From assembly GCF_902833045.1 (NCBI RefSeq), contig NZ_CADFDU010000004.1:558001-622000 (forward strand): a stretch of DNA of 64,000 nucleotides. The letters run 5' to 3'. The DNA comes from Burkholderia sp. BCC0322. GTDB lineage: Bacteria > Pseudomonadota > Gammaproteobacteria > Burkholderiales > Burkholderiaceae. The position numbers were made by a program, and so were the translations under genes. Positions 1 to 11,455 of the stretch are shown in pieces. The notes under the pieces are model-generated. The model had not been told where the DNA came from. It worked only from the letters and a program-made list of their open reading frames with translations, and made no database searches. The stretch's first letter is position 1. Every line of letters begins with the position of its first letter.

Positions 1-1119
1 TACCGCGCGCAACTGCAGGCCGGGCTCGCCGACACGAACCTGACGCCCGCCGTATCGCTCGGCGCGAACGGCGCCGTGTCGCGCACGCTCGATACGCACC
101 GGACGAGCCGGACGAGCGGCGTGACCGGCTCGCTCAGCTATGAAATCGACCTGTGGGGCCGGCTGGCCGCGCTGCGCGACGCCGCACGCTGGGAGGCCGA
201 CGCGACGGCCGCCGATCTCGAGGCCGCGCGGCTGTCGCTGATCGGCACGACGGCATCGCTGTACTGGCAGATCGGCTATCTGAACCGGCAGATCGCGCTC
301 GGCGACGCGAACATCGCGTATGCGGTCCGCACGCTCGCGATCGTCCGGTCGCGGCACGCGGCCGGTGCCGTGTCGGGGCTCGACCTTGCGCAGGCCGAAC
401 AGAGCCTCGCCGCGCAGCGCGCAGCGCAGACGCAACTGATCCAGCAGCGCACCGAGAACCGCCACGCCCTCGCAATCCTGTTCGACCGGCCGCCTCAGCA
501 ACGCGCGGCGGAACCGTCGGCACTGCCCGATGCGGCACCGCCGGACGTGGCGGCCGGCCTGCCGGCGAGCCTGCTCGGCCGGCGCCCCGACCTGCGCGCG
601 GCGGAATTCCGGCTGCGCGAGTCGCTCGCGCAGATCGACGCGACGCGCACGAGCTTCTACCCAACCTTCACGCTGACCGGCCAGGCCGGCACGTCGAGCA
701 CGAGCCTCGAGCGCGTGCTCGCGAATCCGGTCGGCACGCTCGGGCTCGGCCTGGCACTGCCGTTCATCCAGTGGAACACGATGCAGCTGCAGATCAAGGT
801 ATCGAAGACACAGTACGAGGAAGCCGTGGTCGGATTCCGCCAGAAGCTCTACACGGCGCTCGCGGAAGTCGAGAACGCGCTGTCGGCGCGCGTGCAGCTC
901 GAACGCGAAGCCGAACAGCGCGCGCTGTCGCTGGCCCAGGCGCAGCGCGCCGAGCGGCTTGCCGCCGCGCGCTTCGCAGCCGGCGCGACCGCCGTGCAGC
1001 CATGGCTCGACCAGCAGCGGCTGCTGCGGGACGCGCAAAGCGCCGACGCGCAAACGCGCCTGAACCGGCTCAACAACCAGATGACGCTGTACCGCGCGCT
1101 CGGCGGCGGGACGTCCTGA
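1..1119 (+). CDS. Outer membrane efflux lipoprotein, NodT/TolC type (5' partial)
   Basis: This is the outer-membrane channel of a tripartite efflux pump. The reading frame is open from base 1, so the N-terminus with signal peptide and lipobox lies outside the window. About 372 codons remain and end at TGA 1117-1119. The visible part has the long alternating helices of the two outer membrane efflux repeats, a typical LLGRRPDLRAAE turn between the halves, and a C-terminal YRALGGG tail common in NodT-type lipoproteins. The inner-membrane and periplasmic partners would be expected upstream. The family is clear; the substrate is unknown. Confidence 0.9.
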   Translation, partial: YRAQLQAGLADTNLTPAVSLGANGAVSRTLDTHRTSRTSGVTGSLSYEIDLWGRLAALRDAARWEADATAADLEAARLSLIGTTASLYWQIGYLNRQIALGDANIAYAVRTLAIVRSRHAAGAVSGLDLAQAEQSLAAQRAAQTQLIQQRTENRHALAILFDRPPQQRAAEPSALPDAAPPDVAAGLPASLLGRRPDLRAAEFRLRESLAQIDATRTSFYPTFTLTGQAGTSSTSLERVLANPVGTLGLGLALPFIQWNTMQLQIKVSKTQYEEAVVGFRQKLYTALAEVENALSARVQLEREAEQRALSLAQAQRAERLAAARFAAGATAVQPWLDQQRLLRDAQSADAQTRLNRLNNQMTLYRALGGGTS

Positions 1120-1170
1120 CCGCGGCGCGCACCGGGCCGGCCGCGCCAGCCGTACCAGCCGCGCGCGGCA

Positions 1171-2709
1171 TCATTCGCACACGGGTGCCCCGCGCCGCGC
1201 CGGTGCGAACGCCACCGCGCTCGCCGTCGCGAGCACAGCCACGCCCGCCGCGCCGTACATCATCACCCAACCGAATCCGTGCACGAGCGCCGCGTGCAGC
1301 GCCGCGCCGGTCGGGTCGGCCTGCGCGAGCGCCGGTGCGATCTCGTGCAGCGCGTCGGTTCGGCCGGATGCGATTTCCTGCGCGAGCCGGCGCAGCGCCG
1401 CGTCGCCGATCGTGCCCGCGATACCGGCCTTCAGGCTCGCGACGATTCCCGCGACCAGCACGAAGCCCATCGCCGCGATGTTCAGCGCGAGCGAGATCAT
1501 CCGCGCGCTCATGTCGATACCCGACGCCATTCCGGCACGCGAGCTCGGCACCGCACCCGTGGTGGTATTGGTCACGGGCGTGTTCGTGAGCCCGAGCCCG
1601 ATGCCGGCGATCACGCAGCCGGGCAGCATCGTGATCCAGCTTGCATGGTCGGCCGCGCTGCCGATCCGCATCAGCGCGAAACCCGCCGCGATCGTGAACA
1701 GGCCGCCCGGGATCACGACGCCCGGCCCGTAGCGCAACGCGAGCCGTTCGCCAAGCGGCGGCGCGACCAGCGTCGGCAACGTGTACGCGAGCAACGCGAG
1801 GCCGGCCGTCACGCTGTCGTAGCCGAGCGCGACCTGGAACCAGATCGGCAGGTAGATCATGAACGGCCAGAAGCTGAAGTTCATCCCCATCGAACCGAAG
1901 ATCGCGCCGGTAAACGCGCGAATCCGGAATACCGAGAAGTCGAACATCGGCCGCGCGCTGGCGCGTTCCGCGATGAAGAAGCCGACCAGCGCCAGCATGG
2001 TCGCGCCGAGCACGCCGAGGCCGGCGGCGCTGGTCAGCCCGAGTTCCGCGCTTTGCGTGATGCTGAACGCCAGGCCGAACACCGCGAGCGACAGCGTGAC
2101 GATGCCTGCCACGTCGAGCCGGCCCGCATGCGGATCGCGCGACTCCCGCACCGCGCCGCCGATCAGCACGAGCGCGATGGCCGCGAGCGGCGCATGGACG
2201 AGGAACACCCACGGCCAGCTTGCCAGCGCGACGATCGCGCCGCCGACGATCGGCCCGAAACCGAGCCCGATGCCGAACACGATCCCCCAGATCCCGAATG
2301 CGCGGCCACGCTCGCGGCCCTCGCGAAACTGGTGCGACAGCACCGCAATCTGGCAGATCAGCATCGCGCCGCCGCTGGCGCCCTGCAGCAGCCGGCCCGC
2401 GACGAGCACCGGCACGTTCGGCGCGAGCCCGCACAGCAGCGATGTCGCGCCGAACAGCGCGGTGCCGATCACGTACACGCGCTTGCGGCCGAACCGGTCG
2501 GCGAGCGCGCCGGCCGCCATCAGCACGGTCGTGCACGCGATCGTGTACGCATTCATGATCCACTGCATGCCGTTGAAATCGCCATGCAACACGTGTTCGA
2601 GCGTCGGCAGGATCACCGGCACGCTCGAGATTTCAAGGCCGAACATCAGCGACGTGAGACAGACGGCCGCGAGTGCGACCGCATTCCTGCGGGAGTCGGA
2701 TAGCGTCAT
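1171..2709 (-). CDS. MFS drug exporter, DHA2 (EmrB/QacA) family, 14 TM
   Basis: This is a proton-driven multidrug exporter of the inner membrane, about 512 aa, which is normal for the 14-TM DHA2 family. It has the MFS motif A (ADRFGRKR) after TM2 and many hydrophobic segments. The start is taken at ATG 2709 (MTLSDSRRN), because the longer upstream extension is proline- and arginine-rich and does not look like protein. It converges with the efflux lipoprotein gene (52-bp gap) and diverges from the LysR gene at 2888, which probably controls it. Confidence 0.88.
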   Translation of the reverse strand: MTLSDSRRNAVALAAVCLTSLMFGLEISSVPVILPTLEHVLHGDFNGMQWIMNAYTIACTTVLMAAGALADRFGRKRVYVIGTALFGATSLLCGLAPNVPVLVAGRLLQGASGGAMLICQIAVLSHQFREGRERGRAFGIWGIVFGIGLGFGPIVGGAIVALASWPWVFLVHAPLAAIALVLIGGAVRESRDPHAGRLDVAGIVTLSLAVFGLAFSITQSAELGLTSAAGLGVLGATMLALVGFFIAERASARPMFDFSVFRIRAFTGAIFGSMGMNFSFWPFMIYLPIWFQVALGYDSVTAGLALLAYTLPTLVAPPLGERLALRYGPGVVIPGGLFTIAAGFALMRIGSAADHASWITMLPGCVIAGIGLGLTNTPVTNTTTGAVPSSRAGMASGIDMSARMISLALNIAAMGFVLVAGIVASLKAGIAGTIGDAALRRLAQEIASGRTDALHEIAPALAQADPTGAALHAALVHGFGWVMMYGAAGVAVLATASAVAFAPARRGAPVCE

Positions 2710-2887
2710 GCGTTTTGCGCCACGGCCCGGGAACGGGCCGCGCGCCTCCAGGTGAGAAAGATTCGCCGCGTGCGGCCGGCGACGCACGCTGGGCGGGAAT
2801 CGGTACTATAGTGAGAATTGCCATCCCCATTGGCGTACGCATTTCTCCAGACTGGGGAACTGTAGGACTCAATCACCTCCCCCTCCC

Positions 2888-3817
2888 ATGACCGACAGAC
2901 TCGACGGCGTGACGACCTTCGTCCAGGTAGTGGAATCGGGCAGCTTCGCGCTCGCCGCGGAGCGGCTCGACATGACGCGCTCGGCCGTCGGCAAGGCGGT
3001 CGCGCGGCTCGAGAAGCGGCTCGGCGCGCGGCTGCTGCAGCGCACGACGCGCAGCCAGAGCCTGACCGACGACGGCCAGGCGTACTACGACCGCTGCGTG
3101 CGTGCGCTCGCGGAACTGGAAGCGGCCGAAGCCGACCTCGACTGCGGCCGCAACGAGCCGCGCGGCAAGTTGCGCCTGAGCGTGCCGCTCGCGTTCGGGC
3201 ACCACTGCGTGACGCCCATCGTGCTCGATCTCGCGCGCACCTATCCGCATTTGCGGATTGACGTGTCGATCACCGACCGTTTCGTCGATCTCGTCGAGGA
3301 AGGCATCGACCTCGCGGTGCGCATCGGCACGCTCGCGGACAGCACGAGCCTCGCGGTGCGGCGGCTCGGCACGCAGTACGGCAGCCTGGGCGCGGCGCCG
3401 TCGTATCTCGCCCGCTACGGGATGCCGAAGACACTCGACGATCTGAAAGACCACCGGACGATCGCGTATTCACGTTCGGGCGTGATTCAACCGTGGGACT
3501 TGCGCGCGCCGGACGGCTCGACGGTGCGTGTCGACATGCCGCACCAACTCAGTTTCGACGACGTGCAGGCGATTGCGGCGGCCGGCGCATCGGGGTTCGG
3601 GATCGCCTGGCTGCCGAGCTGGCTGCTCGATCACTACGTGAAGCGCGGCGAGATGACGGTCGTGCTCGACCGCTGCTTCGTCTGCGAAGGCGACATCCAC
3701 GCGATCTGGCCGAAGACGCGCTACCTGCCGCGCAAGACGCGCTGCGTGATCGACGCGCTCGCGCAGGCGATTCCGCCGATGATCGAGCGCCGGGATGAGG
3801 TCAACGAGATGAAATGA
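2888..3817 (+). CDS. LysR-family transcriptional regulator
   Basis: A 309-aa LysR-type regulator. The N-terminal winged helix-turn-helix (about residues 5-63; VVESGSFALAAERL, then RSAVGKAVARLEKRLGARL) is followed by an effector-binding domain to the C-terminus. It is divergent from the DHA2 exporter gene across a 178-bp gap that should hold both promoters and the operator. By position it probably regulates the exporter; the ligand is unknown. A GC-rich hairpin at 3820-3843 follows the stop codon. Confidence 0.88.
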   Translation: MTDRLDGVTTFVQVVESGSFALAAERLDMTRSAVGKAVARLEKRLGARLLQRTTRSQSLTDDGQAYYDRCVRALAELEAAEADLDCGRNEPRGKLRLSVPLAFGHHCVTPIVLDLARTYPHLRIDVSITDRFVDLVEEGIDLAVRIGTLADSTSLAVRRLGTQYGSLGAAPSYLARYGMPKTLDDLKDHRTIAYSRSGVIQPWDLRAPDGSTVRVDMPHQLSFDDVQAIAAAGASGFGIAWLPSWLLDHYVKRGEMTVVLDRCFVCEGDIHAIWPKTRYLPRKTRCVIDALAQAIPPMIERRDEVNEMK

Positions 3818-3819
3818 AA

Positions 3820-3843
3820 CCGACGCGCCCCGCTGCGCGTCGG
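3820..3843. terminator. Hairpin between convergent genes
   Basis: Perfect 8-bp arms CCGACGCG (3820-3827) and CGCGTCGG (3836-3843) with an 8-nt loop. It sits in the 30-bp gap between the LysR gene and the 3' end of the convergent valine operon. There is no T-tract, so intrinsic termination is only inferred from position and shape. Confidence 0.5.
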
Positions 3844-3847
3844 GCCG

Positions 3848-4987
3848 TCACGCAGCGCCGAGATCGGCCAGCGGATGCGCGAACAGCTTCCACGGCGACG
3901 TCAGGAAATGCCGCACGCGTTCGGCGCGCAGTTCGACGAGCGACGCGGGCGCCCAGCGCGGCTTGCGATCCTTGTCGACGAGATGCGCGCGCACGCCTTC
4001 GCAGAAGTCCCCTTCCTCGATCGCGCGCGCGACGATGCCCAGCTCCATCCGGAACGATTCGGCCAGCGTCATCTGGCGGCCGCGCAGCAGCGCCTCGCGT
4101 GTCACGAACAGCATCGTCGGCGAGTGGCCGGTGAGCGCTTCGAGCGTCGCCTGCAGCCATTGGCGGTGCTCGCGCGACAGCTCCTCGCGCGCAAGATCCT
4201 GCGTCAGCGTCGCGACGATCCGCTCGACGGTCGAGCGCTTGTCGAAGTGACGCACGATCCACGGCATCTGGCTGTCGAGCGCCGCGTGCGGCACGACGTT
4301 GCACGGCGGCTCGAACACCTTGCGCAGCAACGCCAGCACATCGCCTTCCCACTTGACGCTTTCGATGCGCGTCTCGAACGTGTCGAGCCATGCGGACGGC
4401 ACGCACAGATCGGCGAGCTTCGCGGTCAGCGCGTCGGCGCCCGACAGCATCGCGCCGGTCAGCCCGACGTACAGCTCGAGTTCGACCGGCATGCGCGACA
4501 GGAAATGCGTCGCGCCGACGTCGGGCACGAGGCCGATGCGCGTCTCCGGCATCGCGATCTTGCTGCGCTCGGTCGCGACGCGCAGCGCCGCGCCCTGCGC
4601 GAGGCCCATGCCGCCGCCCATCGTCACGCCGTCCATCAGCGCGACCACCGGCTTCGGGAACGTATGAATCGCGTAGTCGAGACGATATTCGTCGACGAAG
4701 AACGGCAGCCAGGTTTCGCGCTGCGCGACCATCCTGTAGAGCGCGCGCACGTCGCCACCCGCGCAGAAGCCCTTCTCGCCGGCACCGCGCAGCACGACCG
4801 CGACGATCTGGTCGTCGTCGCGGCAGCGCTCGAGGCGCGCGGCCAGCTCGCCGATCATCGCGTACGACAGCGCGTTGAGCGCGGCCGGCCGGTTCAGCGT
4901 GATCAGCGCCACGCGGTTCACCACGCGGAACAGCACCTCGGGTGCGCGCTCCGCGAACGCGTCGTGATTCGTCACCGGCGTGCTCAT
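3848..4987 (-). CDS. 3-hydroxyisobutyryl-CoA hydrolase
   Basis: A crotonase-fold enzyme of 379 aa. It should release 3-hydroxyisobutyrate from its CoA ester in valine degradation, the step before MmsB. The length and the C-terminal extension (SPWKLFAHPLADLG) fit the HibCH group better than ordinary enoyl-CoA hydratases. Oxyanion-hole and active-site regions (GFCAGGDVRALY, MGGGMGLAQ, PETRIGLVPDVG) are present. Start ATG 4987 overlaps the stop of the upstream hydratase gene by 4 bp, so the two are translationally coupled. It is the last gene of the minus-strand operon. Confidence 0.9.
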   Translation of the reverse strand: MSTPVTNHDAFAERAPEVLFRVVNRVALITLNRPAALNALSYAMIGELAARLERCRDDDQIVAVVLRGAGEKGFCAGGDVRALYRMVAQRETWLPFFVDEYRLDYAIHTFPKPVVALMDGVTMGGGMGLAQGAALRVATERSKIAMPETRIGLVPDVGATHFLSRMPVELELYVGLTGAMLSGADALTAKLADLCVPSAWLDTFETRIESVKWEGDVLALLRKVFEPPCNVVPHAALDSQMPWIVRHFDKRSTVERIVATLTQDLAREELSREHRQWLQATLEALTGHSPTMLFVTREALLRGRQMTLAESFRMELGIVARAIEEGDFCEGVRAHLVDKDRKPRWAPASLVELRAERVRHFLTSPWKLFAHPLADLGAA

Positions 4988-5778
4988 CGTTGCGACTCTC
5001 CGTCGGTGCGCCACTGCGGCGCGCGCTTGCCGAGAAACGCAGCCACGCCCTCGCGCGGATCGTTCGTATCGAACAGGTCGACGAAGCGTTCCCGCTCGAC
5101 CGCGAGCGCCGCGCCGCGCGGCACGCCGCGGCGCGCGAGGCCGATCAGCTCCTTGCTGTACGCGACCGCGTGCGGGCTCTGCCGCACGACGTTGCGCGCG
5201 AGCGCCAGCGCCGCATCGCGCGACGCGCCCGACGCCACGACGTCCTCGACGAGGCCGATCCGCAGCGCCGTGGCCGCGTCGACACGCGCGCCGGTCAGGA
5301 TGATCTTCTTCGCCCAGCCTTCGCCGACCAGCCAGGGCAGCGTCTGCGTGCCAAGGCCGCACGGCAGCAGGCCGACCGACGGCTCGGGCAGCGCCATCTG
5401 CGCATGCGTCTCCGCGATCCGCAGGTCGCACGCGAGCGCGCATTCGAGCCCGCCGCCCATCGCATAGCCGTTGATCGCCGCGATCGTCACGACGCGCGCG
5501 TCGTGCAGCGCCTCGAACGCCGCGCCGAAGCGCGACGCCATCGCGCGCGCAACCGCGCGATCGCCTTCGGCGAACGTGTTCAGGTCGGCGCCCGCGCTGA
5601 AGAACTTCGGGCCGTCACCGGTGATCACCAGCGCGCGCACGCGCGGGCTCGCATTCAGTTCGGCGACGGTGTCCTGCAGTTGCCGAAGCCCGTCGGCGGT
5701 AAAGGCGTTCGCGGGCGGACGCTTGAGCGTCGCGCACGCGATCGCGCCATCGTCGACGTAGTCCAGTTCGATCATCAC
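4984..5778 (-). CDS. Enoyl-CoA hydratase (crotonase family)
   Basis: A 264-aa crotonase. By operon position it should hydrate methacrylyl-CoA to 3-hydroxyisobutyryl-CoA in valine degradation. It shows the family signatures GDGPKFFSAGADLN and INGYAMGGGLECALACD (oxyanion hole), and the catalytic-region string PEPSVGLLPCGLG. There are two adjacent candidate ATGs (5778 and 5775); the first overlaps the mmsB stop by 4 bp. The exact acyl substrate is inferred from the neighbours. Confidence 0.88.
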   Translation of the reverse strand: MMIELDYVDDGAIACATLKRPPANAFTADGLRQLQDTVAELNASPRVRALVITGDGPKFFSAGADLNTFAEGDRAVARAMASRFGAAFEALHDARVVTIAAINGYAMGGGLECALACDLRIAETHAQMALPEPSVGLLPCGLGTQTLPWLVGEGWAKKIILTGARVDAATALRIGLVEDVVASGASRDAALALARNVVRQSPHAVAYSKELIGLARRGVPRGAALAVERERFVDLFDTNDPREGVAAFLGKRAPQWRTDGESQR

Positions 5779-6674
5779 GCGTCCTTCTTCGTTGCCGGTT
5801 GGTACAGGCGGATCACCGCCGAGAAATCGAGCTGGCCGTCGCCGCGGCTGCTCATCGTCTGGTACAGCTGCTGCGCGAGCGCGCCGAGATAGACGGGCTG
5901 GCGGGCCTGCTTCGCCGCGTCGTTCGCGAGGCCGAGATCCTTCAGCATCAGGTCGGTGCCGAAGCCGCCCGAGTAGCCGCGCGACGACGGCGCGGTATCG
6001 ATCACGCCCGGATACGGGTTGTACGTATCGGAACTCCAGCAGCGGCCCGTCGACGTGTTGACGATGCCGGCCAGCACCTTCGGGTCGATGCCGAGCGCGA
6101 CACCGAGCGACATCGCCTCCGACACGGCCGCCATCGAGATGCCGAGCACGAGGTTGTTGCAGACCTTCGCGACCTGCCCCATCCCCGTCGCGCCGCAGTG
6201 GACGATGTTCTTGCCCATGCCCGCGAGCACCGGCTTCACGCGCTCGAAATCCGCATCGCTGCCGCCGACCATGAAGGTCAGCGTGCCGGCCGCCGCGCCG
6301 CCCGTGCCACCCGACACGGGCGCATCGACGAACGCGCCGCCGTGCTCGCGCACGAGCGCGCCGAACGCCTGCGCGCTCGCCGGGTCGATCGTGCTCGAAT
6401 CGATCACGGTCGCGCCCGCGCCGAGGCCGGCGAGCACGCCGTTCTCGCCGGACAGCACCGAGCGCACGTGCGGCGCGGCCGGCAGCATCGTGATGACGAA
6501 CGTCGCACCCGATGCCGCATCGCGCGGCGACGCGGCCACCTGTGCGCCGGCGTCCTGCAGCGCGCGCAATGCGTCGGCGCTCAGGTCGAACGCGTGCACT
6601 TCGTGGCCCGCTTTCAGCAGGTTCAGCGCCATCGGCGCGCCCATGTGGCCGAGGCCAATAAAACCGATTTTCAT
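5775..6674 (-). CDS. mmsB: 3-hydroxyisobutyrate dehydrogenase
   Basis: This NAD-dependent enzyme oxidises 3-hydroxyisobutyrate to methylmalonate semialdehyde. It is 299 aa, the usual length. The N-terminal Rossmann motif GFIGLGHMGAPMA (residues 4-16), the substrate-binding string DAPVSGGTGGA and the catalytic lysine in GQVAKVCNN are all present. It lies 18 bp after mmsA, in the classical mmsA-mmsB order, and overlaps the next gene by 4 bp. Confidence 0.95.
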   Translation of the reverse strand: MKIGFIGLGHMGAPMALNLLKAGHEVHAFDLSADALRALQDAGAQVAASPRDAASGATFVITMLPAAPHVRSVLSGENGVLAGLGAGATVIDSSTIDPASAQAFGALVREHGGAFVDAPVSGGTGGAAAGTLTFMVGGSDADFERVKPVLAGMGKNIVHCGATGMGQVAKVCNNLVLGISMAAVSEAMSLGVALGIDPKVLAGIVNTSTGRCWSSDTYNPYPGVIDTAPSSRGYSGGFGTDLMLKDLGLANDAAKQARQPVYLGALAQQLYQTMSSRGDGQLDFSAVIRLYQPATKKDA

Positions 6675-6692
6675 GTTCGTGTCCTCCGCCGC

Positions 6693-8207
6693 TCAGTGCA
6701 GCCGGATCGTCGTATTCACCGGGGCGGCCGTCGTGTCGTCGTCGAACCAGCGCGCGGTGACGGTCTTGGTCTGCGTGTAGAACTGCACGACCTGCTTGCC
6801 GTACGGGCCGAGATCGCCGAGCTTCGAGCCGCGCGAACCCGTGAAGCTGAAGAACGGCACCGGCACCGGGATCGGGATGTTGATGCCGACCTGGCCGATG
6901 TCGATTTCGCTCTGGAACTTGCGCGCGGCCGCGCCGCTCTGCGTGAACAGCCCCACGCCGTTGCCGAACGGGTTCGCGTTGACGAGCGCGATCGCTTCGT
7001 CGAGCGAGTCGGCTTCCATCACGACGAGCACCGGCCCGAAGATTTCATGCGTGTAGATCGACATGTCGGTCGTCACGCCCGAGAAGATCGTCGGGCCGAC
7101 GAAGTTGCCCTGCTCGTAGCCGGGCACCTTCACGTCGCGGCCGTCGAGTTCGAGCTTCGCGCCTTCCTTCACGCCTGCGTCGATCAGCGACAGGATGCGT
7201 TCCTTCGCCGCCTTCGACACGACCGGGCCGACGTCGGTGCCGGATTCCGCGCCCGCATTCACCTTCAAGAGCTTCGCCTTGGCGACGAGATCGGGCAACC
7301 AGTCGCGCGCTTCGCCGACCAGCACCGCGACCGACGTCGCCATGCAGCGCTGCCCGGCCGCGCCGAAGCCCGCACCGACGAGCGCGTTGATCGCCTGTTC
7401 GCGGTTCGCATCGGGCAGCACGACCGCGTGGTTCTTCGCGCCCATCATCGACTGCACGCGCTTGCCGTGCGCGCTGCCGAGGTTGTACACGTGCGTGCCG
7501 ACGGCAGTCGAGCCGACGAACGAGATCGCCTTCACGAGCGGATGCGTGCAGATCGCATCGACGACTTCCTTGCCGCCGTGCACGACGTTCAGCACGCCTT
7601 TCGGTACGCCGGCCTCGATCGCGAGCTCGACGAGCTCCATCGTCGACAGCGGATCCTGTTCCGACGGCTTCAGCACGAACGTGTTGCCGCACACGATCGC
7701 CATCGGGAACATCCACAGCGGAATCATCGCGGGGAAGTTGAACGGCGTGATGCCCGCGCACACGCCGAGCGGCTGGCGCAGCGTGTAGGTATCCACACCA
7801 CCCGCGACGTTCTCCGCGAATTCGCCAAGCTGCAGCGAACCGATCGAGCAGGCGTGCTCGACCACTTCGAGGCCGCGGAAGATGTCGCCTTCGGCATCGG
7901 GAATCGTCTTGCCCTGCTCGGCCGTCAGCGTCTTCGCGATGCGCTGCTGGTTCGTGCGCACGAGATCCTGGAACTTCAGCATGATGCGCATGCGCGCGGC
8001 GATCGGCGTGTTCTTCCAGGTCGCGTACGCGGTGTGCGCGGCCTGCACGGCCGCGTCGACTTCCGCGACGGTCGCGAACGGCACGCGTGCGAGCACCTGC
8101 TGCGTCGCCGGGTTGACGATGTCACGCCACTCGTTCGTGGCGGACTCGACGAAGGCGCCGTCGATCAGCAGCTTGACCGTCGGCACGTCTTTCGAATTCG
8201 CGTTCAT
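6693..8207 (-). CDS. mmsA: Methylmalonate-semialdehyde dehydrogenase (CoA-acylating)
   Basis: This enzyme converts methylmalonate semialdehyde to propionyl-CoA, ending the valine branch. It is an aldehyde dehydrogenase fold of 504 aa with the family-specific string [15 protein letters not shown] and the catalytic cysteine in [13 protein letters not shown]. Two ATGs compete. The Shine-Dalgarno AAGGAG lies directly against the upstream ATG (8216) but 9 nt before ATG 8207, so 8207 (MNANSKD) is chosen. A 110-bp gap separates it from the ligase gene. Confidence 0.95.
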   Translation of the reverse strand: MNANSKDVPTVKLLIDGAFVESATNEWRDIVNPATQQVLARVPFATVAEVDAAVQAAHTAYATWKNTPIAARMRIMLKFQDLVRTNQQRIAKTLTAEQGKTIPDAEGDIFRGLEVVEHACSIGSLQLGEFAENVAGGVDTYTLRQPLGVCAGITPFNFPAMIPLWMFPMAIVCGNTFVLKPSEQDPLSTMELVELAIEAGVPKGVLNVVHGGKEVVDAICTHPLVKAISFVGSTAVGTHVYNLGSAHGKRVQSMMGAKNHAVVLPDANREQAINALVGAGFGAAGQRCMATSVAVLVGEARDWLPDLVAKAKLLKVNAGAESGTDVGPVVSKAAKERILSLIDAGVKEGAKLELDGRDVKVPGYEQGNFVGPTIFSGVTTDMSIYTHEIFGPVLVVMEADSLDEAIALVNANPFGNGVGLFTQSGAAARKFQSEIDIGQVGINIPIPVPVPFFSFTGSRGSKLGDLGPYGKQVVQFYTQTKTVTARWFDDDTTAAPVNTTIRLH

Positions 8208-8317
8208 CGATCCCATCTCCTTGCAGGGGGCCGCGAAGCGCGATATCGCCGCGCGGCCGGTTCAATTCGGCTGCGGGCGGCCGCCGCGAGTGGCGGCGCG
8301 CGCGGCCCGCGCTCACG

Positions 8318-10024
8318 TCACTTCAGTTCGGCGGCGAAATCCTCTTCCCAGTATTCGCCGGGCATCCGTTCGCTTGCGTCGTCGCCGCGCTCGATCTCGC
8401 GGCGGCGCAGCTCGACGCGGCGGATCTTTCCCGAGATCGTCTTCGGCAGCTCCGCGAACTGCAGGCGGCGAATGCGCTTGTACGGCGCGAGCTTCTCGCG
8501 CGAGAAGCGGAAGATGTCCAGCGCGAGTTCCGGGCTTTCCTCGTAGCCCTGCCGCAGCGCGACGAAGGTCTTCGGCACCGACAGCCGGACGGGGTCGGGG
8601 CTCGGCACGACGGCCGCCTCGGCGATCGCCGGATGCTCGATCAGCACGCTCTCGAGTTCGAACGGGCTCAGCCGGTAGTCGGACGACTTGAACACGTCGT
8701 CCGCGCGGCCGATATAGACGTAGTAACCGTCGTCGCGGCGCATCGCGATGTCCGACGTGCGGTAGTGGCCGTCGCGCATCGCGTAGGCCGTCGCGTCGGG
8801 ATTGTTCGCATAGCCTGTCATCAGCCCCACCGGGCGCGTCACGTCGGCGCCGATCGGCAGCGCGACCTCGCCTTCGGTCACGGGCGCGCCGTCCGGATCG
8901 AGCAGTTCGATCCGGTAGCCGGGCAGCGGCCGGCCCATCGAGCCCGCGACGACCGGCTGGCCCGGCGAGTTGCCGATCAGGCAGGTCGTCTCGGTCTGGC
9001 CGTAGCCGTCGCGAATCGTGATACCCCACGCCTTCTTCACACGCTCGATGATCTCGGGATTCAGCGGCTCGCCCGCGCCGACGATCTCGCGCAGCTTCAC
9101 GTCGAACGACGCGAGCGGCTGCTGCACGAGCATGCGCCACACCGTCGGCGGCGCGCACAGTGTCGTCACCTGGTACTTGACGAGCGCATCGAGCACCACC
9201 TTCGGCTCGAAGCGCGCGTAGTTGAACGCGAACACGCACGCCTGCGCGTTCCACGGCGCGAAGAAGCAGCTCCACGCGTGCTTCGCCCAGCCCGGCGAGC
9301 TGATGTTCCAGTGGATGTCGCCCGGCTGCAGGCCGACCCAGTACATCGTCGACAGATGGCCGACCGGATAGGTGCGGTGCGTATGCTCGACGAGCTTCGG
9401 CTTCGACGTCGTGCCCGACGTGAAGTACAGCAGCATCGCTTCGTTCGACTGCGTGACGGCGTCGGGGTTGAATGCGGCGCTCGCCGCGTAGCCGTCGTTC
9501 ATCGGGAGCCAGCCTGCGCGCGGCGCACCGGCGACGATCCTCTGCGCGAGACCGAGATCCGGCTGTTCGAATTTCACGGTTTCGTTCTCGTCGACGATCG
9601 CGTATTTCGCGCCGCCGATCCGCACGCGGTCGCGCACGTCGTCCGGCGACAGTTGCGTGGTGGCAGGCAGCACGATCGCGCCGAGCTTCATCGCGGCGAG
9701 CATCGCGTCCCACAGCTCGACGCGGTTCGGCAGCATCAGCAGGATCCGGTCGCCGCGCACGACGCCGATCGAGCGCAGCCAGTTCGCGATCCGCGACGAA
9801 CGCTCGGACATCTGCGCGAACGAATACGGATCGCCCGTGCCGGTCGCCGCGTCGACGATCCACAGCGCGGGCTGGTCGTTGCCGCGCGCCATCGGGTCGA
9901 AGTAGTCGAGCGCCCAGTTGAACGCGTCGAGCACCGGCCACTCGAACTCGCGATACGCGGTGTCGTAGTCGGTGCGATGGCGCAGCAGAAAGTCGCGTGC
10001 GTCCAGGAATGCCTGTACCGTCAT
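8318..10024 (-). CDS. AMP-forming acyl-CoA synthetase (medium-chain type)
   Basis: A 568-aa adenylate-forming acyl-CoA ligase. The P-loop-like motif TSGTTSKPKLVEHTHR, the YGQTET motif A5 region, the GRADDVFKSSDYRLSP hinge and the C-terminal catalytic lysine in PKTISGKIRR are all visible. In this operon it could activate isobutyrate or another branched short acid; that substrate is inferred. Start ATG 10024 (MTVQAFLDA) is preferred because the upstream extension to 10132 is not protein-like. Confidence 0.88.
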   Translation of the reverse strand: MTVQAFLDARDFLLRHRTDYDTAYREFEWPVLDAFNWALDYFDPMARGNDQPALWIVDAATGTGDPYSFAQMSERSSRIANWLRSIGVVRGDRILLMLPNRVELWDAMLAAMKLGAIVLPATTQLSPDDVRDRVRIGGAKYAIVDENETVKFEQPDLGLAQRIVAGAPRAGWLPMNDGYAASAAFNPDAVTQSNEAMLLYFTSGTTSKPKLVEHTHRTYPVGHLSTMYWVGLQPGDIHWNISSPGWAKHAWSCFFAPWNAQACVFAFNYARFEPKVVLDALVKYQVTTLCAPPTVWRMLVQQPLASFDVKLREIVGAGEPLNPEIIERVKKAWGITIRDGYGQTETTCLIGNSPGQPVVAGSMGRPLPGYRIELLDPDGAPVTEGEVALPIGADVTRPVGLMTGYANNPDATAYAMRDGHYRTSDIAMRRDDGYYVYIGRADDVFKSSDYRLSPFELESVLIEHPAIAEAAVVPSPDPVRLSVPKTFVALRQGYEESPELALDIFRFSREKLAPYKRIRRLQFAELPKTISGKIRRVELRRREIERGDDASERMPGEYWEEDFAAELK

Positions 10025-10184
10025 CGTTGTCTCCAGTCTCCATGCCTCGCGGTCAACCGGCGCACACGCTGCGGCGCATGCCCGATTCCCTTGTACGCGG
10101 CGCACGGTCACGTCGTTGCGTGCCGCGTTCACCGCGCTGCCCTCGTGCCCTGCGCGATGTTTCTGTCGGCGCGACCGCCGCGGC

Positions 10185-11420
<1,236 letters not shown>

Positions 11421-11455
11421 TTACACTGAGCGTTTTTGCCATACCGGCGGCACGG

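Noticed and set aside
5799-8546. Plus-strand open frame of 915 codons across mmsB, mmsA and the ligase gene
   Set aside because: It runs antisense to three clearly recognised enzymes and has low-complexity His/Arg/Asp composition.
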